The notes: generated by a model from the sequence alone, not told the origin. A stretch of 64,000 bases of DNA from RHKX01 sp046330285 (GCA_046330285.1 JAXLSX010000001.1:62001-126000), one strand, 5' to 3'; counted from the first letter of the stretch, positions 22,989 through 30,844 are shown. Numbers and translations: made by a program.

Positions 22989-24467
22989 TCAGTGCACCTG
23001 GAGCATGGATTTCCACAGGTCCGTTGACCCCGGGACCGTGGTCGGCGGAATGTCGTCCGGCGGGTACACCGCCACAGCTCCGGGAATCGCGAGAGCGCAC
23101 ATACGCGGCGCGTAATCGCTCGATGTGGCGTCGTAAAGCACCGTGCCGATGACGCAGTTCGACTTACGGCACGCCGCGCGAAGATGCGCTTCTACGACCC
23201 AGACGAAGTGAGGTAGATGAGCCAACCGAATTGCCCGGAGGACGTCGGCCGAACTAGTTTGATTGGCGATCTCCCGCTTGAAGGCGCGAACGCTTTTCAG
23301 GCGGGTTCTGAGCTGGATGTCCTCCGATTGGAGGGCGTCAGCAAGAGGCTGGGTACCCGGGCGCGCTCGCCAGACGCCTCTGAGAGTCCGAAACGCGTCA
23401 TTCTCAGCTGTCTCGCCGGTAAGGAAGACCTTCGGAGGCAACGGGACCATGATGCTGTGCCACGGCGCTCGATAGTGGGTGAACGGCGAGGGGATCTCCT
23501 CATAGGGACCAACTTGGTCATCGCACGCGATGAACCGGACTGAACCATCGGAGGCTCGCTTCCAGCCAACCAGCACAAAGGCATGCCCTTCGCCTCCGAT
23601 CAGCACCGGAAAGCCGGAGTTCAGATAGCGGCAGATGATGCTCACGCATCTCGTGTCCCAGAGACCTGGGGCCTTTCGCTGGCCCGTTGTCGGGTCTGTC
23701 AGCGGCGTCGCAGGTACCACCCCGCTGACGTCCGGCAGGGACGAGAAGCCGTAGAGCAGCGCTGGCTGACCAAGCGCTCCGAATACAGCTTGGAGCTGGT
23801 TCAGCCTCATGCCTTTCGAAGGCAAAGCCCGCTCTTCGGAGAGGACGTCGGGTGTCAGTCTCACCAGCTCGGAGGTCGGGGTTCTTCCAACCAAGTCACG
23901 CCGCACCGCGACGTAATGGCAGATCCAGGCGGCAGCATGCGCGCAACGGAGATACTCGCCATCCTGCTCACAGAACGGCACGCCCCGCACCTCTAGGTCG
24001 TTGCCGAAGAGGGACACGGTCTCGTCAATCAGGGTCAACGTAGCGTCCGCGAGACGCGGCGGAGGAGCCATGACCGTCCGCCCTACGCGGCCCATCTCAA
24101 CGGGTCGAAGAACGCTGTATCCGAGGTACCCGCAGTCGTCGGGAAGTTGATGGAGTTGACTCTCCTGCAGTTCTGCCTCAAAGAAATGAACGCGGCGCGC
24201 AAACGGAGGAGGGACCTCGAATCGGAGGGACCAGAACGCCGCGTGCTCGCCACGGTAGTCAACATCGATGTAGCGGTGCTCGACTACAACGGTCCGGCAC
24301 CCGGCTTCACGTGCTACATCAACGACTCGACCAAAAGGCGCGCTCGAGGCGCCGCTTGGTTCGGCATAGGACCTAACAAAGTCGGCCCATTCACCATCGT
24401 CGGCGGGGTGAATGATGTCCGCGCTAGATGTGGGCGAGACCCACGGCGCAGTCGAGTGCGCCGGCAA
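22989..24467 (-). CDS. Papain-like cysteine peptidase of the island Ubl operon
   Basis: A 492-residue protein if started at TTG 24467; there is no ATG or GTG before the conserved part, and TTG follows the upstream stop by one base. A charged N-terminal domain (about 15-160, including HFFEAEL and GYLGYSVLRP) precedes a papain/transglutaminase-like core: EYLRCAHAAAW with C175, GGEGHAFVLVGW with H295, and FIACDDQVGPY with D316/D317, a complete Cys-His-Asp set. A helical C-terminal region follows. As last gene of a Ubl-E2/JAB-E1 operon it may process or remove the Ubl, or act as the effector. Its family is not one I can name. Confidence 0.75.
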   Translation of the reverse strand: MPAHSTAPWVSPTSSADIIHPADDGEWADFVRSYAEPSGASSAPFGRVVDVAREAGCRTVVVEHRYIDVDYRGEHAAFWSLRFEVPPPFARRVHFFEAELQESQLHQLPDDCGYLGYSVLRPVEMGRVGRTVMAPPPRLADATLTLIDETVSLFGNDLEVRGVPFCEQDGEYLRCAHAAAWICHYVAVRRDLVGRTPTSELVRLTPDVLSEERALPSKGMRLNQLQAVFGALGQPALLYGFSSLPDVSGVVPATPLTDPTTGQRKAPGLWDTRCVSIICRYLNSGFPVLIGGEGHAFVLVGWKRASDGSVRFIACDDQVGPYEEIPSPFTHYRAPWHSIMVPLPPKVFLTGETAENDAFRTLRGVWRARPGTQPLADALQSEDIQLRTRLKSVRAFKREIANQTSSADVLRAIRLAHLPHFVWVVEAHLRAACRKSNCVIGTVLYDATSSDYAPRMCALAIPGAVAVYPPDDIPPTTVPGSTDLWKSMLQVH

Positions 24468-24468
24468 G

Positions 24469-24699
24469 TCAGCAAACCTGGAGGAGGCCCTCGTTCGTCT
24501 CCGCGCTGCGCTTCGCGTTAACGACGCTGAGCTGCGCTTCCCGATACCGCTCTTGCTCGGCTTCGGGCAACGCCTCGCAAGCAGCCTGTACATCGCCGAG
24601 GACATCCCGGAGGGAAGAAAAGTCTTCCGTGGCCTCTTGGATGCGCTGCGCGTCGCCAAGGACGTAAGCACTCATGATGTCGGAATCACCCGTCGCCAT
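24469..24699 (-). CDS. Small acidic helical protein in the Ubl operon
   Basis: A 76-residue protein, not recognised, predicted mostly helical and rich in Glu/Ala/Gln (GDAQRIQEATEDFSSLRD, then QAACEALPEAEQERYREA). The frame stays open upstream to an ATG at 24870 that overlaps the E1 stop; that version would be 133 residues with a cysteine-rich head, but codons there use far more A/T third positions and AGG/AGA, so I prefer ATG 24699. The choice leaves a 163-bp gap behind the JAB-E1 gene. It may be an adaptor for the system. Confidence 0.5.
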   Translation of the reverse strand: MATGDSDIMSAYVLGDAQRIQEATEDFSSLRDVLGDVQAACEALPEAEQERYREAQLSVVNAKRSAETNEGLLQVC

Positions 24700-24862
24700 T
24701 CTTGATCCGAGAATACCCGCCAGAGGCGGATCTTCCTTCCCAACGGCGCAGACTACACGCCGCTCGCGACCATGGTTACACCGACAACGTAGACCTGCAC
24801 GCGGACGGAGCAGCCTGGGACCTGTCGCGCGCGAGCCCGAGATGCTCCTAGTCACGCGACAG

Positions 24863-26344
24863 CTAGACATTCTCGATCGCCTCTCGACGGCCGAGCCGGG
24901 CCCCCTGAAATCGTTGCCTCCAAGGAATACGAACGAGGCCCGCGGACGAGCCCGGCCTCAGAGGCAGGGGCTGATCATCACCGCGCCCGTACGAAGCGCC
25001 CCCTTCCTCGCCACGGCCGCACCAACGACACCTGTCCCCTGGCAGCATTTCGCGCTCTCTCAGCTCGCGCTCAGGCGCGTGATAGAGGCGCTGATGCAGT
25101 CTTGTGTACGGGGGGTGCTGCCCGGTAATGCTGAATTGGAAGTCCAGCATTGCCATCGCAGTCGAAGCAGCGTTGAGCGTGATCACCGATGGATCGCGGA
25201 TGACCTCTACTTCGTCCAGACCAACGTACTGCTGGCCCTTCCGTTCATCGTCACTCAGCTGCTCCTTACGCAGCGCCTCGGCGCCGATGGCGCCCCCACA
25301 CTCGAGACAGGCGCCCGCAAGATCAACTGGCCGGTGCATCGCGTAGGCGAGACGGAGGTGCCCACGACTGTCCGCCATGACCTTCGCCCCTACCTGCGCG
25401 CCCGGGATGAGGTACTGGTGACAGACCGCGTTGAACGCGAATCGTGCGAACTGCGTATCGCTTGCTGAGAAGATGAAGTCTGCTTCCAGCAGTCGACGAG
25501 CGTCGTCCACGTACGTGATGTCGCAAGGGTGGCCATCGAAGACGATTCCAGGGTCAACAGACCGAACCAAGCGTTCGGCAACGGCGATCTTCGGTCGGAG
25601 AACACGAGCATCCCGCGGCCTGGCACCGACGATCCGTGAAAGATTCGACGCCTCCACGCGGTCGAAGTCGAGGACGATCAGTCGTCCTACTCCGAGGTGC
25701 GCCAAGGACTGGACAAGCAGCGATCCCCCGCCACCTGCGCCGACCACGGCAACAGTCGTGCGGCGGAGCGCCTCCTGCCCCTCCCGACCGAACATCTGAA
25801 CCTGTCGATCGAACCTGGCGGCGGTGGATCCGGCACCTCTAGTGGGAGCCGGCGTCAATCGCTCGATGCGAGCACCCACGACGTCCACGTGATCTACTGG
25901 GCTCACGTCGCCGTTCGGTGCCCAGACTTCCCCAGCGGCAGCGTCCGTTCCCATCACAAGCGAGGTGACTGCCCGCCCGCCGGTCATGTCAATGAGGTGT
26001 GGGTGCGCCCTGCGATGCGTCGCGAGGTCGTCCTCGCTGAACGCGACTCGGGACCGGGCGCCCGGGTGACTGTGGGCCCAGAGCAGCCGCTCTCCACGCT
26101 CCTCGCACGTACGCGCTGCCGCAGCGATTGCCCGGGAGGCGACCTGACGGTAAGCACCCCGATCGCTTGGTCCGAAGTCCTGCGCCGAAATCGGTTCTAC
26201 CCGTCTAACGAGAAGTCGTCTTTCATCATTGATCGAGGCCAGCCCGGCGAAGAGAAAGGCGGCGTGCTCATCCCGATCCGCTTGGTGAAGATGGGAGCGC
26301 AGCTGCTCGTAGAGGTGCTGCGGAATGCGGATTGACCAGCTCAT
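24863..26344 (-). CDS. JAMM/JAB isopeptidase fused to E1-like ThiF activating enzyme
   Basis: A 493-residue fusion. N-terminal JAB domain (about 1-160): E26, H91-S-H93-P and S103 with D105/D106 give the JAMM zinc site of deubiquitinase-type peptidases. C-terminal E1/ThiF domain (about 175-445): nucleotide loop GAGGGGS (202-208), acidic LDFDRVEASNLSR (225-237), K252, and two CxxC pairs (C346/C349, C439/C442) for structural zinc. C274 and C308 are candidate thioester cysteines. It would adenylate a ubiquitin-like C-terminus and also cleave conjugates. The ATG overlaps the Ubl-E2 stop (ATGA). Sulfur-carrier synthesis is unlikely given no ThiS/MoaD or pathway genes. Confidence 0.88.
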   Translation of the reverse strand: MSWSIRIPQHLYEQLRSHLHQADRDEHAAFLFAGLASINDERRLLVRRVEPISAQDFGPSDRGAYRQVASRAIAAAARTCEERGERLLWAHSHPGARSRVAFSEDDLATHRRAHPHLIDMTGGRAVTSLVMGTDAAAGEVWAPNGDVSPVDHVDVVGARIERLTPAPTRGAGSTAARFDRQVQMFGREGQEALRRTTVAVVGAGGGGSLLVQSLAHLGVGRLIVLDFDRVEASNLSRIVGARPRDARVLRPKIAVAERLVRSVDPGIVFDGHPCDITYVDDARRLLEADFIFSASDTQFARFAFNAVCHQYLIPGAQVGAKVMADSRGHLRLAYAMHRPVDLAGACLECGGAIGAEALRKEQLSDDERKGQQYVGLDEVEVIRDPSVITLNAASTAMAMLDFQFSITGQHPPYTRLHQRLYHAPERELREREMLPGDRCRWCGRGEEGGASYGRGDDQPLPLRPGSSAGLVRIPWRQRFQGARLGRREAIENV

Positions 26345-26982
26345 CGGGGATTCCTCAACCACCGGACTACGGCGGCGAGCCGAGACCCGAGGGTCTCGGC
26401 TGCCGGGTCGAACGGCTTGGTGAGCGAAATCTGGGTGCGGACCTGCCCGTCGAGATCAACCTGCTGAAGGGGCGCCAGACCGGCCCCATCGAGACGCGCC
26501 AATCCTGCTGGGCCATAGAACGGGTATGGCGGTGTCGAGGGGAACGTCACCTGAAGGCGGACTTCCAGATCGGCCATCGGTCTATTCCAGCCCTCCGCGA
26601 GGTTGACCGCGCGAAGCGTGACGATGGCGGTCCCATCACCAGGCTGCTCCACGTCCACGTCGAGATCTGGGAACGCTTCCCTGACGCTTTCAACGGCAGC
26701 CGCCTGAGCCGGATGCTCGATGAACGACGGATCCAGCGTAGGCGAGGCGGTGAACTTGTCGCCCTTCTTGACGGTGAGAAGCTGGGTGTCACCGACCTCA
26801 ATTTCTCGCCTTCCCTTGACCTGAAAGAGGTCGAAGTCGGGCGGAACCTCAGCCGCACTTTTGATCTGCGCCCCCGTCACGCGCTTCGGCACCAAGACGG
26901 CCTTGTTGTTGACGATCACCTCAACCGTCTTCGGGGCCTTCGGAGTCTTGAGCTGGTTACTGGCTTCTGATGTCTGGCTCAT
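26341..26982 (-). CDS. Ubiquitin-like (multi-ubiquitin type) domain fused to a Cys-less E2-like domain
   Basis: A 213-residue protein and first gene of the island operon. After a short Lys/Thr-rich leader, residues ~19-80 (VEVIVNNKAVLVPKRVTGAQ ... GDTQLLTVKKGDKFTAS) resemble the Multi_ubiq beta-grasp module. Residues ~95-213 resemble the prokaryotic E2 family E: AVNLAEGWN, LEVRLQVTFP, TPPYPFYGP and a C-terminal helix. The whole protein contains no cysteine, so it cannot form an E2 thioester, and the Ubl has no free Gly-Gly tail. GGAGG spaced 6 nt supports the ATG. It may be scaffold, substrate or a precursor to be cleaved. Confidence 0.8.
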   Translation of the reverse strand: MSQTSEASNQLKTPKAPKTVEVIVNNKAVLVPKRVTGAQIKSAAEVPPDFDLFQVKGRREIEVGDTQLLTVKKGDKFTASPTLDPSFIEHPAQAAAVESVREAFPDLDVDVEQPGDGTAIVTLRAVNLAEGWNRPMADLEVRLQVTFPSTPPYPFYGPAGLARLDGAGLAPLQQVDLDGQVRTQISLTKPFDPAAETLGSRLAAVVRWLRNPR

Positions 26983-26988
26983 TTGGAA

Positions 26989-26993
26989 CCTCC
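26989..26993 (-). promoter_or_regulatory. Ribosome binding site of the Ubl-E2 gene
   Basis: GGAGG on the minus strand, 6 nt before ATG 26982. Confidence 0.6.
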
Positions 26994-26995
26994 AG

Positions 26996-27021
26996 GTTCA
27001 CTTTGGTTGACGATGTTCACT
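26996..27021. repeat. Direct GTTCACT repeats in the divergent promoter
   Basis: GTTCACT at 26996-27002 and 27015-27021, 19 bp apart, downstream of the Ubl operon -10; candidate operator half-sites for the XRE regulator. Confidence 0.4.
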
Positions 27022-27022
27022 A

Positions 27023-27051
27023 GAGATAACAGATCGTGGGCGGCCTGTCAA
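27023..27051 (-). promoter_or_regulatory. Promoter of the Ubl operon
   Basis: Minus strand: -35 TTGACA (27051-27046) and -10 TATCTC (27028-27023) with 17-bp spacing, about 40 nt before the Ubl-E2 start. This region is AT-rich against the flanks. Confidence 0.65.
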
Positions 27052-27052
27052 C

Positions 27053-27058
27053 TATGGT
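27053..27058 (+). promoter_or_regulatory. Possible -10 (TATGGT) of the XRE-ImmA operon
   Basis: About 38 nt before the XRE start; it lies beside the -35 of the opposing Ubl promoter, so the two would compete. Confidence 0.3.
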
Positions 27059-27086
27059 GTACGCTCTGCACCGAAGAGCACACCAT

Positions 27087-27091
27087 GGAGG
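27087..27091 (+). promoter_or_regulatory. Ribosome binding site deciding the XRE start
   Basis: GGAGG 5 nt before ATG 27097; it overlaps an earlier in-frame ATG (27085), which is therefore unlikely to be the start. Confidence 0.6.
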
Positions 27092-27096
27092 CGATC

Positions 27097-27474
27097 ATGT
27101 CGGGGAACAGCGAGGAACTTGCGAGGAAGCTGCGGAAGAGGCGGGCCGTGAAAGGGCTCTCCCTGAGAGCCGTGGCCGAACCAGCAGAGATCTCGCCGAC
27201 CTACCTCCAGAAACTGGAGCGCGGACAGGTCCAGGACCCGTCGCCGAACATCCTCTATCGCCTGAGCGACGAACTGGACTTGGACTACGGAGAGCTCATG
27301 GGGCTCGCTGGATATCTGCTCCCAGCCGACGCAGGCGAGACACCCCGGATCGGCACCGTGGAACTCACGCACGCGCTGTCGAGTGAGCCGCTCACAGCTG
27401 ACGAGGAAGAGGCGTTGACTTCGTACCTCGGGTTCCTGCGGAGCCAGAGAGGGCCGACTGGGAACGATGCTTGA
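27097..27474 (+). CDS. XRE-family repressor (CapH-like position)
   Basis: A 125-residue regulator: helix-turn-helix at about 5-60 (LARKLRKRRAVKGLSLRAVA, ISPTYLQKLERGQ) followed by a short region with LDYGELMGLAGYLLP and an acidic tail. It is divergent from the Ubl operon and overlaps the ImmA/IrrE gene by 8 bp. In CBASS and other defence loci a paired XRE repressor (CapH) is cleaved by an ImmA/IrrE-like peptidase (CapP) to release defence genes; the same logic is inferred here. Direct GTTCACT repeats in the divergent promoter are candidate sites. Confidence 0.85.
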   Translation: MSGNSEELARKLRKRRAVKGLSLRAVAEPAEISPTYLQKLERGQVQDPSPNILYRLSDELDLDYGELMGLAGYLLPADAGETPRIGTVELTHALSSEPLTADEEEALTSYLGFLRSQRGPTGNDA

Positions 27475-28363
27475 CGATCTGGCTAGTCGCCGAGAAATCA
27501 TCCGCCTCACCGAGCGGCTCCTGCGAGACGCGGACGCCTACGGCACGCTGCCGACGCCAGTCCCGCAGATAGTCCGCACGGCTGGGCTAACAGAGGCGTC
27601 GCCGATGTTTCTCTCCAGCAATTCCATTGCCGAGGCGCCGGCCCATCTCCGTGCGGCGCTGCGCCGCGTCCGCTCCAAGGTTCACGCTGCCCTCGATCGC
27701 AGAACACGCGAAGTTCTCATCAACCCGGAGGTCGACCGTGGAGCCCAAGGATCCTTCAAGCGCTTGCACGAAACCGCGCACGATCTCTTTCCCTGGCAGC
27801 ACCTCCACCGCGACGGATTCGCAGACGACGCGTTCACGCTCTCAGCACGAACGGCCGAATTGTTCGAACAGGAAGCAAACCAAGGAGCGGCTGAGTTGCT
27901 CTTCCAGCGGTCCCTCTTTGCCGAGATGGCTGCTGACTATGCGATCGGGTGCGCCGCCATCGTCGAACTGGCGCAGTTGTTCGGCGCGTCGCGGCACGCA
28001 GCTTTCAGGCGCTACGTCGAGAGTCATTCCGCGGCCGTCGCGGGGGTCGTGCTCGACACAAGTGCACACTCCCGAGAGCCGCTGGCGTTCCGTCGGTTCG
28101 AGGCCATTTGCTCAAGGTCATGGCTGGAACGCTTTGAGCACCCGGGGACGTGGCCCAGGGTGATGACCACCAGCCCCTTCACGTTCGTAGCCCATACGCG
28201 GCCGGGTGAGGCCCCTCGTGGCTGGCACCACGTTGACCGGAACTTCGAGGCAGTGACCTTGTCGGTCGACGCGATGTCGAACTTCTATAAGCGGTTCGCC
28301 CTTATCTGGGTCCCGAAACGGGAGCTGTTCAAGAGGCGGAGGGTCCTCGCAACCACGATCTAG
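27467..28363 (+). CDS. ImmA/IrrE-type metallopeptidase (CapP-like)
   Basis: A 298-residue zinc peptidase. The zincin motif is H101-E-T-A-H105 in KRLHETAHDLFPW; the third ligand is supplied by ELFEQEANQGAAELL (E134/E136), the EREAN-FAAELL signature of COG2856. The N-terminal ~85 residues are helical; the C-terminal ~110 residues (about 190-298) form an extra domain that may sense a signal. It overlaps the XRE gene, so both are made together. Predicted role: cleave the XRE repressor on a damage or phage signal and switch on the Ubl operon. Confidence 0.85.
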   Translation: MLDDLASRREIIRLTERLLRDADAYGTLPTPVPQIVRTAGLTEASPMFLSSNSIAEAPAHLRAALRRVRSKVHAALDRRTREVLINPEVDRGAQGSFKRLHETAHDLFPWQHLHRDGFADDAFTLSARTAELFEQEANQGAAELLFQRSLFAEMAADYAIGCAAIVELAQLFGASRHAAFRRYVESHSAAVAGVVLDTSAHSREPLAFRRFEAICSRSWLERFEHPGTWPRVMTTSPFTFVAHTRPGEAPRGWHHVDRNFEAVTLSVDAMSNFYKRFALIWVPKRELFKRRRVLATTI

Positions 28364-28434
28364 CCAGCAGGACGAGTCTCGGCCTGGTGGTACGCGAGGG
28401 CGACGACCGACGGCGAAGCTGCGCGCTGACCATG

Positions 28435-28451
28435 AGTCCGTTTTGTGTCCG
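28435..28451. repeat. Right pair of TGTCCG-type repeats, 11 bp apart
   Basis: AGTCCG at 28435 and TGTCCG at 28446, same orientation and spacing as the pair at 22784-22800, about 50 bp inside the tRNA end. Confidence 0.4.
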
Positions 28452-28502
28452 TTTCCGTGGTCGGCTTTCGGCTCGCCCAGCGCAAACGGCTTGAACACCC
28501 AC

Positions 28503-28575
<73 letters not shown>

Positions 28576-28586
28576 CTCGGGGCAGA

Positions 28587-29306
28587 TTACCCCGACCGCG
28601 AGCCGCTTCCGGAGGGCGAGGAGGTGGCGCGCGTCACCGGGACCGGCGTCTTGCGCTCGCACCGGCGGCGGTGGGTGGCGAGGCAGTAGTCGCGACCCTC
28701 GCCACCGTCGGCCGTGTCGCCCTTGCCCTTGACGCGCGGCACGTAGGAGGTGCCGAGGAGGTCGTCGGCGCCGGGTCCGCCGAACATCCTGTCCGCCCCC
28801 TTGTCGCCTTCGAGGAGATCTCGGCCGGTGCCGCCGCTCATGTCGTCCTTGCCGTGCCCTCCGAGCACGGAGTCCGACCCCGGGCCCCCGTCGAGGGTGT
28901 CGCGCTCCGGAGTGCCGCTGACGTAGTCGTCGCCGGAATCGCCGAACAGGGTCACCGGCGATTCCATGCGCCACGTGCCGAGGAGGTCGTTCCCCGGGCC
29001 GCCGTCGACGACGATGCCGCGGCCGGATCGATTGAGCGACACGTCGTCGATTCCGGGGCCGGCGCAGATCAGTACGTGGTTCGCCCTGCCCACCGTCACG
29101 TCGTCCCTGCCGCGGCCGGTCGCGATGACGTCGCCGGTGTCGATGTCGTCGGTGTAGAGATAGTCGTGGCCCTTGGTTCCGACGATGTCCGCGCGCTCGC
29201 CGTGGCAGGTGACGACCTTCGCCTGGGCCGCGGCCGCGACTGACCAAAGAGCGGTCAATGCGAGTCCGATGAGAGCGGCGGTCAGGAGCATCAGGCGGCG
29301 GTTCAT
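28587..29306 (-). CDS. Secreted RTX (haemolysin-type Ca-binding repeat) protein
   Basis: A 239-residue exported protein: signal peptide (LMLLTAALIGLALTALWSVA) then repeated glycine/aspartate nonapeptides (GGPGNDLLG, GDSGDDYVSG, GGPGSDSVLGG, GGTGRDLLEG, GGPGADDLLG) that fold as a calcium-bound beta roll. A Cys pair flanks a basic C-terminal tail. No enzymatic domain. The open frame runs far upstream but only the portion from ATG 29306 has the signal peptide. It lies next to the tRNA, outside the island. Confidence 0.8.
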   Translation of the reverse strand: MNRRLMLLTAALIGLALTALWSVAAAAQAKVVTCHGERADIVGTKGHDYLYTDDIDTGDVIATGRGRDDVTVGRANHVLICAGPGIDDVSLNRSGRGIVVDGGPGNDLLGTWRMESPVTLFGDSGDDYVSGTPERDTLDGGPGSDSVLGGHGKDDMSGGTGRDLLEGDKGADRMFGGPGADDLLGTSYVPRVKGKGDTADGGEGRDYCLATHRRRCERKTPVPVTRATSSPSGSGSRSG

Positions 29307-29392
29307 GCCCTGATCATGCCCTCCACCGGCGCCGATTCGACGGCACCAAGGTCGCGTCCGGCCTAACCCGCACGTTCCCCCCGTCGGTCGCC

Positions 29393-30832
29393 TCAGCCGC
29401 TCATCCGGTTCATCGCCCGCCACAGGTCCTTGAAATTGACGGCGCCGGGGACCGGGTTGGCGCGGTAGGCGGCGCCGACCGGATAGATGAGCCGGAAGAT
29501 CGGCCTTCCCTGATCGTCGTAGGCGCCGACCCTGCCCGGGTTGCTGACGCCCCAGTTGATCAGCCAGTCGCCGTGGGTCAGGCGGGCGGAGCCGCCGGCG
29601 CCCGAGACGGTGACCTCGGGGTCCTTGACCTCGTCGATCATCCGGGCGACGCCTCGATCCTCGTTGATCTTGAACCGGAGGGCGCGGGGGCGGCCGCCGT
29701 AGGCGGTCGAGTTGTCGAAGAAGGTGATCGTGCCGTCGCGAAGGACGTTGACGTCGTGCTGGCCGTTGAAGTGCTGTGGCTTGCGGGGGTCGCCGCGGAT
29801 CTCGAGGCTCTTGTTGGTCTCGGTGCCGCCGAGCTTCCAGATGATCTTGCCGGTCTTGCGGTTGACCTTGTAGATCGCGTCGAGGTGGCGGAAGGAGAGG
29901 TACATGTACTTGCCGACGACGTCGATCGCGTTCCAGTGGGAGACGTCGGCGGGGTTGCCCGCGGCGACCGGCCCCCACCACGGATCGACGGTCTCGTCGA
30001 GGCCGATGTGGTCCTCGGAGTCCCAGCGACGGACGAGGTCCCCGTCCGGCGTCACCTCCTCGATCGCGGTGTTGCGGACCCGCGCCTCGGTCGACCCGCC
30101 GTAGGCGGAGATGTCGACGCCGTCCTCGTAGGTGGGGACGCCGATCAGCTCGTTGCCGTTCGGCAGGACGAGGTGATCGTGGACGTCGGTGTACCCGCCT
30201 TCCGGCGGTGTCACGGTGCGGATGATCCGGCCGGTGAGCGTCCGGAACTCGAGGATCCCGAAGTCGACGTTGCCCTCCTGCCCGCCCTGGTTCCAGGCCA
30301 TCGTCCGGTCCTTGTAGATCTCGGTGTCGAACGGGAAGGCGCTCGAGCGCAGCCACCAGACGGGGGCGCCGGCCCTGCTCATCACGACCCCGTATGTCGG
30401 CGGGGTCTGGATCGCGAACAGGCTCGGCCCGCCCTTGCGGAACCGCTCGAAGGCCGGCAGGACCATGTCCTGCGGCATACACCGGACGAAGGCCGTCCGC
30501 CGCTCGCCACCGCGCTCGCGGAACTCGATCTCGGTTCCCTCGCCGCTCGCGATGTCGGCCATCGCGTCGAAGTCGCCCGCACGCGCCGGGTCGTCCCCGA
30601 CGGCGACCTTCCACCCCGGCGCAGCGGCGACGGCAAGCGCGAGGCCGTCGTCCCCGCAGCGCGCCGCATAGGTGCGGACACCCCACTTGAACCCCGGGAC
30701 GAGCTCGTCCCCACCGGTCGCGGAGAGGACCGGATGGGGCCCTGCCGCGGCGGCGCCCGACGGCACAAGCGCGGCGAGCCCGACGAGCAGCAGTGCGCAC
30801 ACCCGCGCGGGCGCAATCCCTGGAAGCTTCAT
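29393..30832 (-). CDS. Secreted arylsulfotransferase-family (ASST-like) protein
   Basis: A 479-residue exported beta-propeller protein. After a signal peptide (ending ...SGAAAAG) and an N-terminal Ig-like part, the propeller shows DVHDHLVLPNGNELIG, SHWNAIDVVGKYMYLSFRH, VNRKTGKIIWKLGG and QHDVNVLRDGTITFFDN, matching Arylsulfotransf_2-type proteins; several histidines sit where the catalytic His of ASST lies. It may move sulfate between aryl compounds, but many homologues are uncharacterised. ATG 30832 is 6 nt after TACGCT. Confidence 0.75.
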   Translation of the reverse strand: MKLPGIAPARVCALLLVGLAALVPSGAAAAGPHPVLSATGGDELVPGFKWGVRTYAARCGDDGLALAVAAAPGWKVAVGDDPARAGDFDAMADIASGEGTEIEFRERGGERRTAFVRCMPQDMVLPAFERFRKGGPSLFAIQTPPTYGVVMSRAGAPVWWLRSSAFPFDTEIYKDRTMAWNQGGQEGNVDFGILEFRTLTGRIIRTVTPPEGGYTDVHDHLVLPNGNELIGVPTYEDGVDISAYGGSTEARVRNTAIEEVTPDGDLVRRWDSEDHIGLDETVDPWWGPVAAGNPADVSHWNAIDVVGKYMYLSFRHLDAIYKVNRKTGKIIWKLGGTETNKSLEIRGDPRKPQHFNGQHDVNVLRDGTITFFDNSTAYGGRPRALRFKINEDRGVARMIDEVKDPEVTVSGAGGSARLTHGDWLINWGVSNPGRVGAYDDQGRPIFRLIYPVGAAYRANPVPGAVNFKDLWRAMNRMSG

Positions 30833-30838
30833 TCGGGA

Positions 30839-30844
30839 AGCGTA
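30839..30844 (-). promoter_or_regulatory. -10 element TACGCT of the ASST-like gene
   Basis: Six nt before ATG 30832; leaderless-type spacing. Confidence 0.4.

Noticed and set aside
24863..26344. JAB-E1 as a sulfur-carrier (thiamine, molybdopterin or cysteine) enzyme
   Set aside because: No ThiS/MoaD-like or pathway gene nearby; the gene is fused in an operon with a multi-ubiquitin type Ubl and an E2-like fold.
22680..28502. Integrase or excisionase gene in the island
   Set aside because: Both strands were read; no tyrosine or serine recombinase motifs were found in any frame of useful length.
28640..29100. Possible CRISPR or tandem DNA repeat
   Set aside because: The periodicity comes from RTX nonapeptide codons in a coding gene; spacers and conserved direct repeats are absent.
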